64,000 bases of DNA from Lentisphaerota bacterium (GCA_015061885.1 SUVS01000001.1:1-64000); one strand, 5' to 3'; counted from the first letter of the stretch, positions 8,467 to 17,884 are shown. Translations and numbers: made by a program. Notes: generated by a model not told the origin, from the sequence alone.

Positions 8467-9324
8467 TCAGTGATTCCACCGGGCCCGGAATTCCCGCGGA
8501 CTCAACGCCCGTTTTTTGCGGAATATGCGTGAAAAGTAAAACTGATCCTTGAATCCGGCGGCTTCTGCACACTCTTTTATTGAGGCACAAGGGTGCTTTT
8601 TCCAATAATCTTCGGCGGCACAGAGGCGTCTTTCGATCAAAAGATCCTTAAAACAGGTATGATATTTGTTGCGTAAAAACTGTGCCACGCTGGAAATACT
8701 TTTGTTGAGTACATTTGCCACATCAGACAGATAAACATCTTCCTGATAATGCTTATCAATGTAATCATCAATAGCTGATTTCAACGGATCGGGACGGAAA
8801 ACCGCCAGTTCGCGGGCGGCAATGTAATCAATGAGTATTTGCAAGGTGCCGATAAGCGACTCCAGCCGTTCCGGTGAAAGTTTGGGCAGTTGAGCATATT
8901 TCAGTTGGAGTTCCGCTTTTTCTGCATCGTTTTTGCAATAAGTCAATGCACACTGCGGTACTTCGTCGGAAGTCCGGAACTGCCCCACCATCAAAAATCC
9001 GGCAAGGCGGTTGCTGATAACCACCGGAGCAATGATTTCCCGCAATCCGGCGTGGCAGACATACGAGAGCGGCTGAAAAGTTTCGGTCGCTTTTTCCTGC
9101 ATGGCTTTGTCGATATTCTGACACTCTTCAAGATGACCGAGGTTATTTTGAATAAATTTGCAGTACGCGGTGTTGGGCATTTCCTTGCCACGGCGTATCG
9201 GCAGCCCGAAACGGGAGAAAAAAGTTACCCGCAAATCGAGCAGACCTGCAATATGGTCAAGCAACTGCTGAACATCATCGTTCAGAAACAGCTCCAATAT
9301 ATTGTGATTTTCCAAATTATCCAT
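8467..9324 (-). CDS. AraC-family regulator with PocR-type sensor domain
   Basis: The 285-residue protein pairs an N-terminal PocR-like ligand domain with a C-terminal AraC double helix-turn-helix. The sensor (about residues 15-175) shows the spaced cysteines typical of the group (AYCKF, EECQN, CHAGL followed by EIIAPV). The DNA-binding part (about 190-285) contains YLSDVANVLNKSISSVAQFLR and the family signature FKDQFYFSRIFRKKRALSPREFR. Such proteins usually activate diol or sugar utilisation genes; the target here is unknown. ATG 9324 was chosen because AGGAGT sits 5 nt upstream. An in-frame ATG at 9360 lacks a site. Confidence 0.85.
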   Translation of the reverse strand: MDNLENHNILELFLNDDVQQLLDHIAGLLDLRVTFFSRFGLPIRRGKEMPNTAYCKFIQNNLGHLEECQNIDKAMQEKATETFQPLSYVCHAGLREIIAPVVISNRLAGFLMVGQFRTSDEVPQCALTYCKNDAEKAELQLKYAQLPKLSPERLESLIGTLQILIDYIAARELAVFRPDPLKSAIDDYIDKHYQEDVYLSDVANVLNKSISSVAQFLRNKYHTCFKDLLIERRLCAAEDYWKKHPCASIKECAEAAGFKDQFYFSRIFRKKRALSPREFRARWNH

Positions 9325-9405
9325 AAAAACTCCTGATTTGTGCATAATATAAGATAACACAATATGGACAAATTACCAGTTTTTATGTATTTTTTTTGAA
9401 TCAGC

Positions 9406-10050
9406 TTATTTTTGATCCTGTTCTGCCCACTGATATTTTTTGCGGTCTTCGGCAGTTATTTTGCGGATCACTCTTGCCGGATTGCCGGCGACCAGTGTAT
9501 CTGCCGGTACATCGCGGATGACCACTGACCCGGCGGCGATCACAGCGTTATCGCCGATGGTCACGCCGCCGATGATGGTTACAGAACCGCCGATCCATAC
9601 ATTGTTGCCCACTGTTACGGGGAACGCATATTCCCAGCCGTCGATGCGGTCTTGCATATCCAGCGGATGCCCCGCCGCTAAAATTGATACATTCGGTGCG
9701 ATCCATACATTGTCGCCAAAGCGGCAGTAATTGCCGTCCAGCACGATAAAGTTGTAGTTGGCAAAGAAGTTTTCGCCTACTTCGATGTGGAACCCGTAAT
9801 CGCATTTGAACGGCGGCAGAATGTTGCATTTTTTGCCGATCTTGCCGAAGATATTTGCCAGAAAATCCCGCCGTTCCTGTACTTGCGAGGGGCGGAACTG
9901 GTTGTATTCGTGAATGGCGTCCTGAATCTTGAAACGGTAATCAGCCATTTCGGTGGTACGGTTGGGGTTGTAAAGCAATCCGGCTTCGGCTTTTTCCTGT
10001 TCGGTCATGCCGCCGGGAACGGGTTTGCAAAGGATGGGTTTTTCTTTCAT
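9406..10050 (-). CDS. Maltose/galactoside O-acetyltransferase-like hexapeptide enzyme
   Basis: The 214-residue product belongs to the Maa/LacA/NodL group, which transfer acetyl from acetyl-CoA to sugar hydroxyls using a left-handed beta helix. The N-terminal Mac domain (EKAEAGLLYNPNRTTEMADYR) is followed by hexapeptide repeats: GDNVWIAPNVSILAAGH carries the catalytic His, and NNVWIGGSVTIIGGVTIGDNAVI follows. ATG 10050 has GGAAAGG upstream. An alternative ATG at 10089 would overlap the stop of the upstream AraC gene in ATGTTGA and add 13 residues. Either way it is likely co-transcribed with that regulator. Confidence 0.88.
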   Translation of the reverse strand: MKEKPILCKPVPGGMTEQEKAEAGLLYNPNRTTEMADYRFKIQDAIHEYNQFRPSQVQERRDFLANIFGKIGKKCNILPPFKCDYGFHIEVGENFFANYNFIVLDGNYCRFGDNVWIAPNVSILAAGHPLDMQDRIDGWEYAFPVTVGNNVWIGGSVTIIGGVTIGDNAVIAAGSVVIRDVPADTLVAGNPARVIRKITAEDRKKYQWAEQDQK

Positions 10051-10082
10051 GATTCTGTATGCCTTTCCGGTGGTAAAATTAT

Positions 10083-10853
10083 TCAACATGAGTATGGTTT
10101 GTGATTACGGTATTCACTTAAAGTTTTGCCGGTTACTCGTTTGAAAAATCTGCTGAAAGCGTAAACATCGCGGAATTCGAGCTGCCGGGCTAATGCGTTC
10201 AGACTTTTACTGCTGGTCAGGAGCAGTCTGGCGGCGAAGTCGGCACGGGTTTCATCGAGGAATTTTTTCAGCGAAGTGCCGGTTTCGCTGTGGAAACGCA
10301 AGGCGGCGTGCTTACCGGTGCATTGCATAAAATCACCCACATCGCTTACCCGCACATCGCGTCCCTGCTGCGAATATACGAATTCTTTGACCTTCCGGAC
10401 AAATTCGCTGGTATGGGATTTCTGCTCTTTAAGTTCCAGCATAAAACGATTGAACGCCACGCTCAATGCCGCATTTACTATGCTCAAAGAAGCTGATCGG
10501 CTCATGGTGTGCGGCGAGAGGGCTTCGGCAAGGATCGCCGCGGTGTATTCCAGCATTTTTTCCGCCGGGAGTATCATTACGCCGCCGATATTGCCGCTGG
10601 CTGAAAACTTTACGCTCAACCACGCTGAACTCTTGTTGCAGTAATCAAAACAGTGTTCCAGTCCGGGCGGAATAATTACGGTACTGCCGGATTGGAAATC
10701 ATATCGGACAATTTCGTTTTTTTCGCTGACCAGCAAACAACCGGCACCTTCGTAGATAAAATCAACCTGCCAGAATTCATGAGCGTGAAACAGGCGTGAA
10801 GTTTCGTAATTTTCCGGAATACTGCGGAATTGATGAAATAAATACTGCTCCAT
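10083..10853 (-). CDS. AraC-family transcriptional regulator (cupin sensor)
   Basis: The 256-residue protein has an N-terminal cupin-like arabinose-binding domain (HAHEFWQVDFIYEGAG, then GSTVIIPPGLEHCF) and a C-terminal AraC DNA-binding domain with the signature RDVYAFSRFFKRVTGKTLSEYR at the end. ATG 10853 follows a GAGGTG site by 4 nt. It is divergent from the carbohydrate island that starts at 11175 and is its most likely local regulator. Two ATTGCAA palindromes lie in the shared upstream region. The start of the acetyltransferase gene downstream is within or near its stop codon. Confidence 0.88.
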   Translation of the reverse strand: MEQYLFHQFRSIPENYETSRLFHAHEFWQVDFIYEGAGCLLVSEKNEIVRYDFQSGSTVIIPPGLEHCFDYCNKSSAWLSVKFSASGNIGGVMILPAEKMLEYTAAILAEALSPHTMSRSASLSIVNAALSVAFNRFMLELKEQKSHTSEFVRKVKEFVYSQQGRDVRVSDVGDFMQCTGKHAALRFHSETGTSLKKFLDETRADFAARLLLTSSKSLNALARQLEFRDVYAFSRFFKRVTGKTLSEYRNHKPYSC

Positions 10854-10891
10854 AAAACACCTCGCTTTTAAGATAATACCGCATTGAGATA

Positions 10892-10911
10892 ATTGCAAGA
10901 ATTTTTGCAAT
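10892..10911. promoter_or_regulatory. ATTGCAA-N6-TTGCAAT palindrome, possible operator (proximal to araC)
   Basis: ATTGCAA (10892-10898) and TTGCAAT (10905-10911) form a 7-bp inverted repeat 39 nt ahead of the AraC start. A TATTAT hexamer for the minus strand lies just inside it, so a protein bound here could repress araC. It resembles the second site at 11011. Confidence 0.45.
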
Positions 10912-11010
10912 CAATTTTTATCAGAAACCTCTTTTTATAAGAAAAAACACCGCGTGTAAAACCCATTATATATAGTTGCAGAGAGCGGCAGTAACGGTGT
11001 AAAAATATCT

Positions 11011-11028
11011 ATTGCGACATTTTGCAAT
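11011..11028. promoter_or_regulatory. ATTGCGA-N4-TTGCAAT palindrome, possible operator (proximal to pseudopilin promoter)
   Basis: ATTGCGA (11011-11017) and TTGCAAT (11022-11028) repeat the 10892 site with one mismatch. It ends 21 bp before the -35 hexamer of the pseudopilin promoter, where an activator would sit. The two sites begin 119 bp apart, close to a whole number of helical turns. Confidence 0.45.
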
Positions 11029-11049
11029 CAAATAAATATTTTTTTGCCA

Positions 11050-11078
11050 TTGATTTACATCCAGGAAAGCTGTATAAT
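11050..11078 (+). promoter_or_regulatory. Predicted promoter of the carbohydrate island
   Basis: TTGATT (11050-11055) and a perfect TATAAT (11073-11078) are 17 bp apart. The predicted transcript would have a leader of about 90 nt before the pseudopilin gene. A palindrome lies just upstream. Confidence 0.6.
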
Positions 11079-11174
11079 TATTGTCGAGTGATTTACGGCA
11101 GGTATTCTGTTTAAATCAAACCAAATTGAAAATAAACCTTAAAAAATAAAACCACCTTAAAGAAAGGACCAAAA

Positions 11175-11924
11175 ATGAAAAAGTTTGAAACGCAAAATTC
11201 CGCCCATGGGCGGGTGAAGCACAGCTTCACCCTGATCGAACTCCTCGTCGTTATCGCAATAATCGCGATTCTGGCGGCAATGCTGCTGCCGGCATTGAGT
11301 GCCGCCCGCGAGCGTGCCAGAAGTTCCAACTGCTTGAATTTGCTCAAACAAATGGCTCTTGCCAACATTATGTATGCCAATGATAACAAAGACTGTATCC
11401 CGAGCGGTTATCTCAAACAGGGTTCTGCCAGCGGTCAGTCTGCAATCTGGGCAGCATATCTCTCCGGTTTCAATGAACACAAAAAAATTGATGGTGAAAG
11501 TCCCTACGGTGTAACCTGGTATAAATCTTTTGAATGTCCCACCGCAAGTGACACCAGCTATGCCAGTTACAAAGCTGCCGGTAAAGAGGGGGTATGGTAC
11601 ACTACTTATGCAATCAATCCGTTTTTGTATGATCATGTCAACGGTAATGCTAATAATGACATAAATGGAAAAACTTTTATTATTACCAAAGCCAATGATC
11701 CTTCGGCAACAATGTTGATAACCGAAAACAAAGATCCTGCAAGCTACATTTACTGTAATGACTGGGGGCGGATACCGTATTATCACGGGGTAATGGCAAA
11801 CTTGAACTATCTGGATGGTCACAGCGAAAGCCATGAAAAAAAGTATTTTCAGCCTAATGGCAATAGTTTCACGGCTGCTGACCATGCCAAATCCATTCTT
11901 TGGAACCCAATTTGCGACAACTAA
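11175..11924 (+). CDS. Pseudopilin with type IV prepilin N-terminus and H-X9-DG-like C-terminus
   Basis: The 249-residue protein has a type III prepilin leader ending before [20 protein letters not shown] (residues 18-37), the prepilin peptidase site plus hydrophobic helix; the Glu at mature position 5 is present. The C-terminal LNYLDGHSE resembles the H-X9-DG motif of the large pseudopilin family of PVC bacteria. Such proteins may form type II secretion-like pseudopili or sit at the cell surface. The Shine-Dalgarno is AGAAAGGA. It lies directly ahead of polysaccharide genes and has its own strong promoter, suggesting a surface or export role tied to that substrate. Confidence 0.9.
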   Translation: MKKFETQNSAHGRVKHSFTLIELLVVIAIIAILAAMLLPALSAARERARSSNCLNLLKQMALANIMYANDNKDCIPSGYLKQGSASGQSAIWAAYLSGFNEHKKIDGESPYGVTWYKSFECPTASDTSYASYKAAGKEGVWYTTYAINPFLYDHVNGNANNDINGKTFIITKANDPSATMLITENKDPASYIYCNDWGRIPYYHGVMANLNYLDGHSESHEKKYFQPNGNSFTAADHAKSILWNPICDN

Positions 11925-11933
11925 AAGTTTTTT

Positions 11934-12995
11934 GTGATGAAAAAAAATATTTTATTTGAACGGGTACGCAACTTACCCGTAAGGGGGATTACTGCCGTAA
12001 AAAGTGCTTATTCCCAGGGCAACGAGCGGGAGTTTTACAGCGAAGCTGACTACTGGTGGCGTGATCCTGATGATCCTGCCGGCAAATATATCGGTCGTGA
12101 TGGCGAGAGCAATCCCGATTGCTTCAACCGCCACCGCAAACGGTTGATGCGTTTAAGCTGTATAATCGGCTTTTTGACCAGTAACTATTTACAGAAGCCC
12201 GATAAAGCGGTGTTGGCAAAGATCAGCGAGCACCTTGATATATGGTTTGCCGATGAAAAAATTTCCATGCTGCCCCATTTGGAATACAGTCAGGCGATCC
12301 GCAATCAGGTTCCTGGCAGAAGTTTCGGCGTTATTGATACGATCCATCTTGCCGAAGTTGCGTTGGCGGTGATCAAGCTCAAAAGTGATTTGCCGGAAAA
12401 ACTTTACACGGCAGTAAAAGAATGGTTTGCCCAATATCTCCAATGGTTGTGCAATTCTGATTTGGGCGCAACCGAACGGCTGGCACTTAATAATCACTCG
12501 GTTTGCTGGTATCTGCAAGCGGCGGCATTTGCCCATTTAACGGAAAATGAAGCATTGCTGGAAGAGTTCCGCAATGACTTCAAAAATCGTTTGCTGGAGC
12601 AGATCGCCCCGGATGGCTCTTTACCGGAGGAACTCGAACGCACCAAGCCCTACGGCTACGAACTTTTTACGCTGGAAGCCTTTGCCGGACTGGCGGCACT
12701 TTTGAGTACCGCACAGTATAACGCTTTTTTACAACGCAAAGCTAATGGCGGCTCGGTTTATGATGCGGTCAAGTTTATGCAAATATATATAGCCGATAAA
12801 TCTACCTGGTGTTACCGGCAGGATGTAAGATATTTTGACTACTGGCCGGTCAAACAAAATGCACTCTATCTGGTAAATACCTTTTGCGGCAATGCTGATT
12901 TCAAGGCACTATGGCAATCTTTGCCGGATTATCGGTTGAAATTTGAGCTGGTACGCAACTACCCGGTACGCACACCGGAACTTTGGATAATTTAA
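11934..12995 (+). CDS. Alginate lyase superfamily protein (PL5/PL38-like)
   Basis: The 353-residue all-helical protein matches the Alginate_lyase (PF05426) pattern: YWWRDP near residue 40, GRDGESNPDCF (54-64), PHLEYSQAIRNQVPGRSFGVIDT (114-136) and the catalytic NNHS (186-189). Known relatives cleave alginate or glucuronan by beta-elimination. No signal peptide is visible, so this one would act in the cytoplasm, which is unusual for the family. It starts 9 nt after the pseudopilin stop without a clear Shine-Dalgarno site, and is probably translated by coupling. The substrate is likely a uronic-acid polymer or oligomer. Confidence 0.8.
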   Translation: MMKKNILFERVRNLPVRGITAVKSAYSQGNEREFYSEADYWWRDPDDPAGKYIGRDGESNPDCFNRHRKRLMRLSCIIGFLTSNYLQKPDKAVLAKISEHLDIWFADEKISMLPHLEYSQAIRNQVPGRSFGVIDTIHLAEVALAVIKLKSDLPEKLYTAVKEWFAQYLQWLCNSDLGATERLALNNHSVCWYLQAAAFAHLTENEALLEEFRNDFKNRLLEQIAPDGSLPEELERTKPYGYELFTLEAFAGLAALLSTAQYNAFLQRKANGGSVYDAVKFMQIYIADKSTWCYRQDVRYFDYWPVKQNALYLVNTFCGNADFKALWQSLPDYRLKFELVRNYPVRTPELWII

Positions 12996-13010
12996 TAACA
13001 GGAGCAAAAA

Positions 13011-15866
13011 ATGAAAAAAATCCTGATGCTGGCGCTGGTGCTTGTATCAGCGGCCTCATTTGCCGCTTGGCCCGAAACAATGACTCTGGTCAAAAACAAA
13101 AAAGTTCAGTTCAGGGTGGTCGTTCCCGACAAAGCGGACTGGCCGACCAAATTGGCAGCCGACGATCTGGTAAATTATACCCGGGAAGTTTTCCAGTCCC
13201 GGGCAAAGATCGTGCCGGAAAGCAAACTCGCAGCAGAGAAAGCTGATTTGATCAATATTCATGTCGGCTGGAGCAAATATACCCGGCAATTTGAAAAAGA
13301 GATGCCCAAACCTTACGGTTTTCTGGTAAAATTTGTCGATGAAAAAAACATCGTCATCGGCGGCAGACTGCTGGTCAAAGATAACTATAACACGCTGGAT
13401 GGAGCGATCCATTTTCTGGAAAAGTTCCTCGGGTTGCGAATCCTTATGCCCGGCGAACTCGGAACTGTCATACTTCATAAAGGCAAAGACTGGGTGATCC
13501 CCGCCAAAAGCTTCACCCGCGCAGCAGACTTTCCCGGGCGTTCTTACTCCGGCAGTCACGGACCGTTTTACAAAGGTGAAAAACTCCAGAAGACCATCAA
13601 TTGGACCCGCCGTGTGGGCATGACGGTATCCAACGTGTTGAAAATGGTGCATAATGTGGGCAACTTGATCGATCCAGAAATTTATGCCAAGAGCAATCCG
13701 GAATTTTTCCCGCTCATTGACGGCAAACGCCGTTTCCCGAAAAAAATCAAAGATCCTCACTGGAAACTTATGTACTGGGAACCGTGCTACACTGCCCCCG
13801 GGATCGCCGAAGCTGCCGCCAAAAGTGTTATTGAGTTTTTCAAAAAGAACCCCAATTTGTACAACTGCTCGCTTTCGGTCAACGACAACGGCAATATCTG
13901 TCAGTGCGATAACTGCGTAAAAAAGAACGCCCATCTGCCCAAAGGCTCCGAAAGTCAGAGTTATTATGAATGGGTAAATAAAGTTGTTTCGATCGTCAAA
14001 AAAGAGTATCCCGACCGTTATTTCGGCGTGCTTAATTACTGGGTCACCAAAGATATGCCCAAAAATGTGAAACTGGATCCTGCGGTAGTACCGATGGTGT
14101 GCGAAGACTTCAAGTTTTATGTTGATCCCATTTACCGTGCCCGTTTGGAAAAGCGGCTGCAGAAGTGGGATGAGACCGCCTCCACTCTGGGCTGGTGGGA
14201 TTACGGTTTTGAAGGCAGCTATCTGGTGCCGACCTACAACCCCAAATTCAACGCTGCGTTCCTCAAAGAGCTTTATCACAAGCACAATCTGCGTTACTAT
14301 TTCTGCGAATGGGGCCCCGGTCCGGCATGGAAAAACACTCCTGAAATCTATATGATGAGCAAACTTTTGTGGGATATCGATCAGGATGCAGATAAACTTA
14401 TTGATGAATGGTTTGAGCTTGCCGTGGGTAAAGAAGCGGCAGTACCGTTCAAAAAATATTACGATGTCTGGGCAAGGTTCTGGAATGATGATGTAACCAA
14501 AACTCCGTGGTTCCGCAATCGCGGCGATAAAGAAATACCCTTCCTGCAGCGCAGAGACTGCTACTATCTGGATGCGTTGACCTACGAAATGATCGATGAA
14601 GCTCTGAAATATATCGATGAAACAGTGAAACTTGCCCCGGAAGGCAGAGAAAAAATGCGTGCGGAATTTTTCCGCGACTGGTTTGTCAACGCTTACGATA
14701 AATACTATCTGCCCTATTTGAACAGCAAAGCATTGGCACGCGTCGGCAAGGATGCTCAAGGCAAAGTGCTTTATAACTATACCTTTGACAAAGGTGTGGA
14801 AAAATGGGTCCCCTGGCACCACTCCGGCATGACGCCCAAGATGTATTGGGATAAGAGTGTCGGCAGAAACGGCAAAGGTTCGCTCAAATGCGACCGTTCT
14901 GACAGCTTGCCGACCGGCATGGTCTGGTATCGCCGTCCGCTGGATTTCAAGCTTCAAGCCGGTAAAAATTACCGTTTTACGGTATGGGTGAGAGCAGAAA
15001 AGCTCGGTAAAAACGATTCTGCGAGTATGGTCCTGTTTTTCCCCAACGGCAAAAACTCGGTCATTGGAAAAGAATATTCAACAAGTGCCGGCTCTTTGAG
15101 TTTTGAGCACGTGCTGAAATACGACAATCTCAAAGACGGCAAATGGAAAAAACTTGAAACTTATGTTGCTGTACCTCAAAGTGCATGGCAGGGCGATGTC
15201 AAAGGCGTAAACTGTCAGCTCAGCGGTCATACCGAGCAGACCGGAACCGTTTTCTGGTTCGATGATTACACCATTGAAGAAATTTCCGGCAAACAGTTTG
15301 ACGCCCTGCGCAAAGCCGAACTCAAACGCCCCAAAAAGGTCAAAAAATCCGGCAATATCACCGATCCTGTCACCGGCGAGGTCCTCGGCCCGGAACTGGT
15401 AATCGACGGCGATATGGAGCTGACCGAAACCAACGGTATCTGGCACAATAATCACACGCCCAAAGTTGCCGAAAAGTCTACGAAATTTGCCCGCAGCGGC
15501 AAACGCTCGATGCACATCGTTTCCGACAGCAACGGCGACGGTGTTCTGCAGATCGTCAAACCTGTTGAGTGGGACGGACTTTTCAAAGTCAGCAAAAAAG
15601 GTCTGGTTTTCGGCAAAACTTACAAGGTGGAAGTGTGGGTCAAAAATATGGACCCGTCTCAGTACGAAGAACTGCGGTTCTACGGCACTTCGCTTAAAGC
15701 AAAACTCATTACCAAAGACAGCGAATGGACCAAATTCACTTTCTACACCAAGTTTGACATTAAAAAAATCACTCCGTACATCTGTATCGGCTATGGTTCA
15801 ACAAAATGCAACAGCTTTTTTGATGATCTTTCTATAAGAGAAGTAATCAAACCGGCGGCAAAATGA
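13011..15866 (+). CDS. Secreted DUF4838 protein with C-terminal carbohydrate-binding-like modules
   Basis: The 951-residue protein begins with a clear signal peptide (MKKILMLALVLVSAASFAA). An alpha-glucuronidase N-terminal-like domain comes next (about 25-170), then the DUF4838 barrel (about 180-480) with its cysteine motif CQCDNCVKK and the segment YYEWVNKVVSIVKKEYPDRY. Two beta-sandwich modules follow (about 595-770 and 790-945), each with the pattern of family 4/9 carbohydrate-binding domains. Function is not established for DUF4838, but the fold and neighbours point to a periplasmic or surface uronic-acid glycosidase. It starts 15 nt after the lyase gene with an AGGAG site, and its stop overlaps the next reading frame. 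Confidence 0.85.
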   Translation: MKKILMLALVLVSAASFAAWPETMTLVKNKKVQFRVVVPDKADWPTKLAADDLVNYTREVFQSRAKIVPESKLAAEKADLINIHVGWSKYTRQFEKEMPKPYGFLVKFVDEKNIVIGGRLLVKDNYNTLDGAIHFLEKFLGLRILMPGELGTVILHKGKDWVIPAKSFTRAADFPGRSYSGSHGPFYKGEKLQKTINWTRRVGMTVSNVLKMVHNVGNLIDPEIYAKSNPEFFPLIDGKRRFPKKIKDPHWKLMYWEPCYTAPGIAEAAAKSVIEFFKKNPNLYNCSLSVNDNGNICQCDNCVKKNAHLPKGSESQSYYEWVNKVVSIVKKEYPDRYFGVLNYWVTKDMPKNVKLDPAVVPMVCEDFKFYVDPIYRARLEKRLQKWDETASTLGWWDYGFEGSYLVPTYNPKFNAAFLKELYHKHNLRYYFCEWGPGPAWKNTPEIYMMSKLLWDIDQDADKLIDEWFELAVGKEAAVPFKKYYDVWARFWNDDVTKTPWFRNRGDKEIPFLQRRDCYYLDALTYEMIDEALKYIDETVKLAPEGREKMRAEFFRDWFVNAYDKYYLPYLNSKALARVGKDAQGKVLYNYTFDKGVEKWVPWHHSGMTPKMYWDKSVGRNGKGSLKCDRSDSLPTGMVWYRRPLDFKLQAGKNYRFTVWVRAEKLGKNDSASMVLFFPNGKNSVIGKEYSTSAGSLSFEHVLKYDNLKDGKWKKLETYVAVPQSAWQGDVKGVNCQLSGHTEQTGTVFWFDDYTIEEISGKQFDALRKAELKRPKKVKKSGNITDPVTGEVLGPELVIDGDMELTETNGIWHNNHTPKVAEKSTKFARSGKRSMHIVSDSNGDGVLQIVKPVEWDGLFKVSKKGLVFGKTYKVEVWVKNMDPSQYEELRFYGTSLKAKLITKDSEWTKFTFYTKFDIKKITPYICIGYGSTKCNSFFDDLSIREVIKPAAK

Positions 15867-15877
15867 GGATGAAATCT

Positions 15878-17821
15878 ATGCGTACAAACTTTAAATACGC
15901 TCTCTTTTACGACTTCCACACCCCGGTAACTGTGCCGGGGGTGCTGAAGGAGTTTGATGTGGAAGGTTTTACCGATCAGCTCGTCCGCTGTAAGGTCGAT
16001 TTTCTCACCTGGCACGCCCGCTGCAATCAGGGCGGGGCCTATTATCCGACCAAAATCGGCATACCGCACCCCGGATTGGATTACGATTTTTTCGGTAAAC
16101 TTGCCGAAGCGTGCAAACGCAAAAATATCCGCTTGAGTGCCTATTTCAATGCCGGAGTAAGCAGCGAAGAACTCTTGCGGCACCCCGAATATATGGCAAT
16201 CAGTCCGGAGGGGCTGATCTTGCGTGAAAACCGCAACTCGCCTTTTGTGCGGAGTGTCTGCTACAATTCGCCGTTCCGCGAACATTTGCGGGATATGGCG
16301 TTGGAAGTTCTGGCAAACTATCCGGTGGACGGCTTTTTCTTCGACTGCCTGAAAGTCTATCCGTGTGTCTGCCCGACTTGCGTAAAAAAGATGCAAGCTC
16401 AAGGTCTGGATTACACCAAATTGGAAGATTTGGTCAAATTCAACAGTCAGAGCTATGCCGAATTTGCCAAGCTGCTTACCGAAGCCATCCGCAAGGTGAA
16501 ACCAGATGCGTTGATCGTGTTCAACTGCGATGATAAAGAACTTGTTTGCGATGAACACAGCCACTTTGAGTGCGAATGTCTGCCCACCAGCCACTGGGGT
16601 TACGACTATCTGCCGCTTTACTGTCGCTACAACCGGGCACTTGCCGGGAAAGACCGTCAGGTACTCAATATGACCGGTCGTTTCTACAAGTGGGGCGATT
16701 TCGGCGGCTTGCGTCCGCAGGCGGCTCTGGAATACGATATGTTCTACGGCATTGCTCAAGGTCTGCGGCCGGACATCGGCGGTCATTTCCACCCCCGCGG
16801 CGATATGGATATGGCGGTCTTTGACCGCATTTACGATGTTTACAGCAAACTTCAGCAGTACGATGATTACACTTCGGGTGCTGTCAATAATAACGATATA
16901 GCGTTGGTCTTCGATAAAGAACGCAGTAAAACCGCCCCCGCCAAAGGTCTGGCACGGATGCTCGATGAACTGAAAATCCAGTTCGACGCAGTAACCGAGT
17001 TCTGCGACTGGAGCAAATACAAATTGCTAATTCTCGCCGATGATCTGGAGTTGACCCCGCAAGGCATGGCAAAACTGCAAACTCATCTGGATGCAGGCAA
17101 AAAAGTGCTTGCCATCGGTAAGGCGGCGTTGGTCAACGGTAAATATCCGGAGGCGTTCCCCGCAGAAATGGTTTGCGATAAACCATTCGATCCGGCGTAT
17201 TTCGCCCCGGCTGGCGAGCTTGCCAAAGGCTTGCAGGATATGCCGTTATCCATCTACGCTACGGCAGTCGGCATAAAAAACAAAGCCGCCGGAGAAAGCC
17301 TTATGAAACTGGTGAAACCCTACATGAATGCCGGTTGGGATGGTTTGCGGTGCAACTATTACACTGCTCCGGAAGGTGTCAGCGAATATGACTTCATTGC
17401 GGCAAATGAGCAAGTTATCTGCTGTGCCGGTAATATCGGATGCGGTTATCTGACCCGTGCCCCTTATCAGCTGCGATTGCTGTTCGGCAATATGATCGAC
17501 CGTTTGTACGGTCAGCGTAAAGTATTCTGCCCCAAACTGCCCAGCTTTGCCAGAGCGGCGGTTCAGCAAGTTGCCGATGGCGAAATACTGCACATAATCG
17601 CCTACGCCGCCGAAGCCCGCGGTATGTGTGTAACTATGGAAGATGCCGCAACAGTTTGCGATCTGGTAATTGAGTTCAAAGTGCCGGAAGATGCAACTCT
17701 TGAGAAAGTCCTGCTGGCTCCGTCAGATAAAGAGCTGGAGTTCACGCTCAACGGTAATACTGCGATCATTAAACTTGACCGGATGGAAGGTTATGCTTTG
17801 ATAAAGATGATTTATCAATAA
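15878..17821 (+). CDS. GHL6-type glycoside hydrolase with amidotransferase-like middle domain
   Basis: The 647-residue protein has a TIM barrel like hypothetical glycosyl hydrolase 6 (PF14871): DFLTWHARCNQGGAYYPTK, then RLSAYFNAGVSSEELLRHPEY, and VDGFFFDCL, whose Asp is a likely nucleophile. CVCPTCVKKM adds a cysteine pair. Residues about 335-430 resemble the glutamine-amidotransferase-like trimerisation domain of GH42-type beta-galactosidases. Related proteins include fucosidases and galactosidases; specificity here is open. There is no signal peptide. ATG 15878 follows GAGG by 9 nt; the earlier in-frame ATG 15863 overlaps the DUF4838 stop in ATGA, so translation is coupled in either case. 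Confidence 0.75.
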   Translation: MRTNFKYALFYDFHTPVTVPGVLKEFDVEGFTDQLVRCKVDFLTWHARCNQGGAYYPTKIGIPHPGLDYDFFGKLAEACKRKNIRLSAYFNAGVSSEELLRHPEYMAISPEGLILRENRNSPFVRSVCYNSPFREHLRDMALEVLANYPVDGFFFDCLKVYPCVCPTCVKKMQAQGLDYTKLEDLVKFNSQSYAEFAKLLTEAIRKVKPDALIVFNCDDKELVCDEHSHFECECLPTSHWGYDYLPLYCRYNRALAGKDRQVLNMTGRFYKWGDFGGLRPQAALEYDMFYGIAQGLRPDIGGHFHPRGDMDMAVFDRIYDVYSKLQQYDDYTSGAVNNNDIALVFDKERSKTAPAKGLARMLDELKIQFDAVTEFCDWSKYKLLILADDLELTPQGMAKLQTHLDAGKKVLAIGKAALVNGKYPEAFPAEMVCDKPFDPAYFAPAGELAKGLQDMPLSIYATAVGIKNKAAGESLMKLVKPYMNAGWDGLRCNYYTAPEGVSEYDFIAANEQVICCAGNIGCGYLTRAPYQLRLLFGNMIDRLYGQRKVFCPKLPSFARAAVQQVADGEILHIIAYAAEARGMCVTMEDAATVCDLVIEFKVPEDATLEKVLLAPSDKELEFTLNGNTAIIKLDRMEGYALIKMIYQ

Positions 17822-17829
17822 AAAGAACC

Positions 17830-17858
17830 TTGACAAATCGTTTCCGGCAATGTACATT
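17830..17858 (+). promoter_or_regulatory. Predicted promoter of the sialate-esterase-like gene
   Basis: A perfect TTGACA (17830-17835), 17-bp spacer and TACATT (17853-17858) lie 27 nt ahead of the ATG. The leader would be about 20 nt and carries AAAGGAG, so this gene can be transcribed apart from the four upstream genes. Confidence 0.65.
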
Positions 17859-17884
17859 ATTGACCGTGAAAGGAGTTTTTACTT

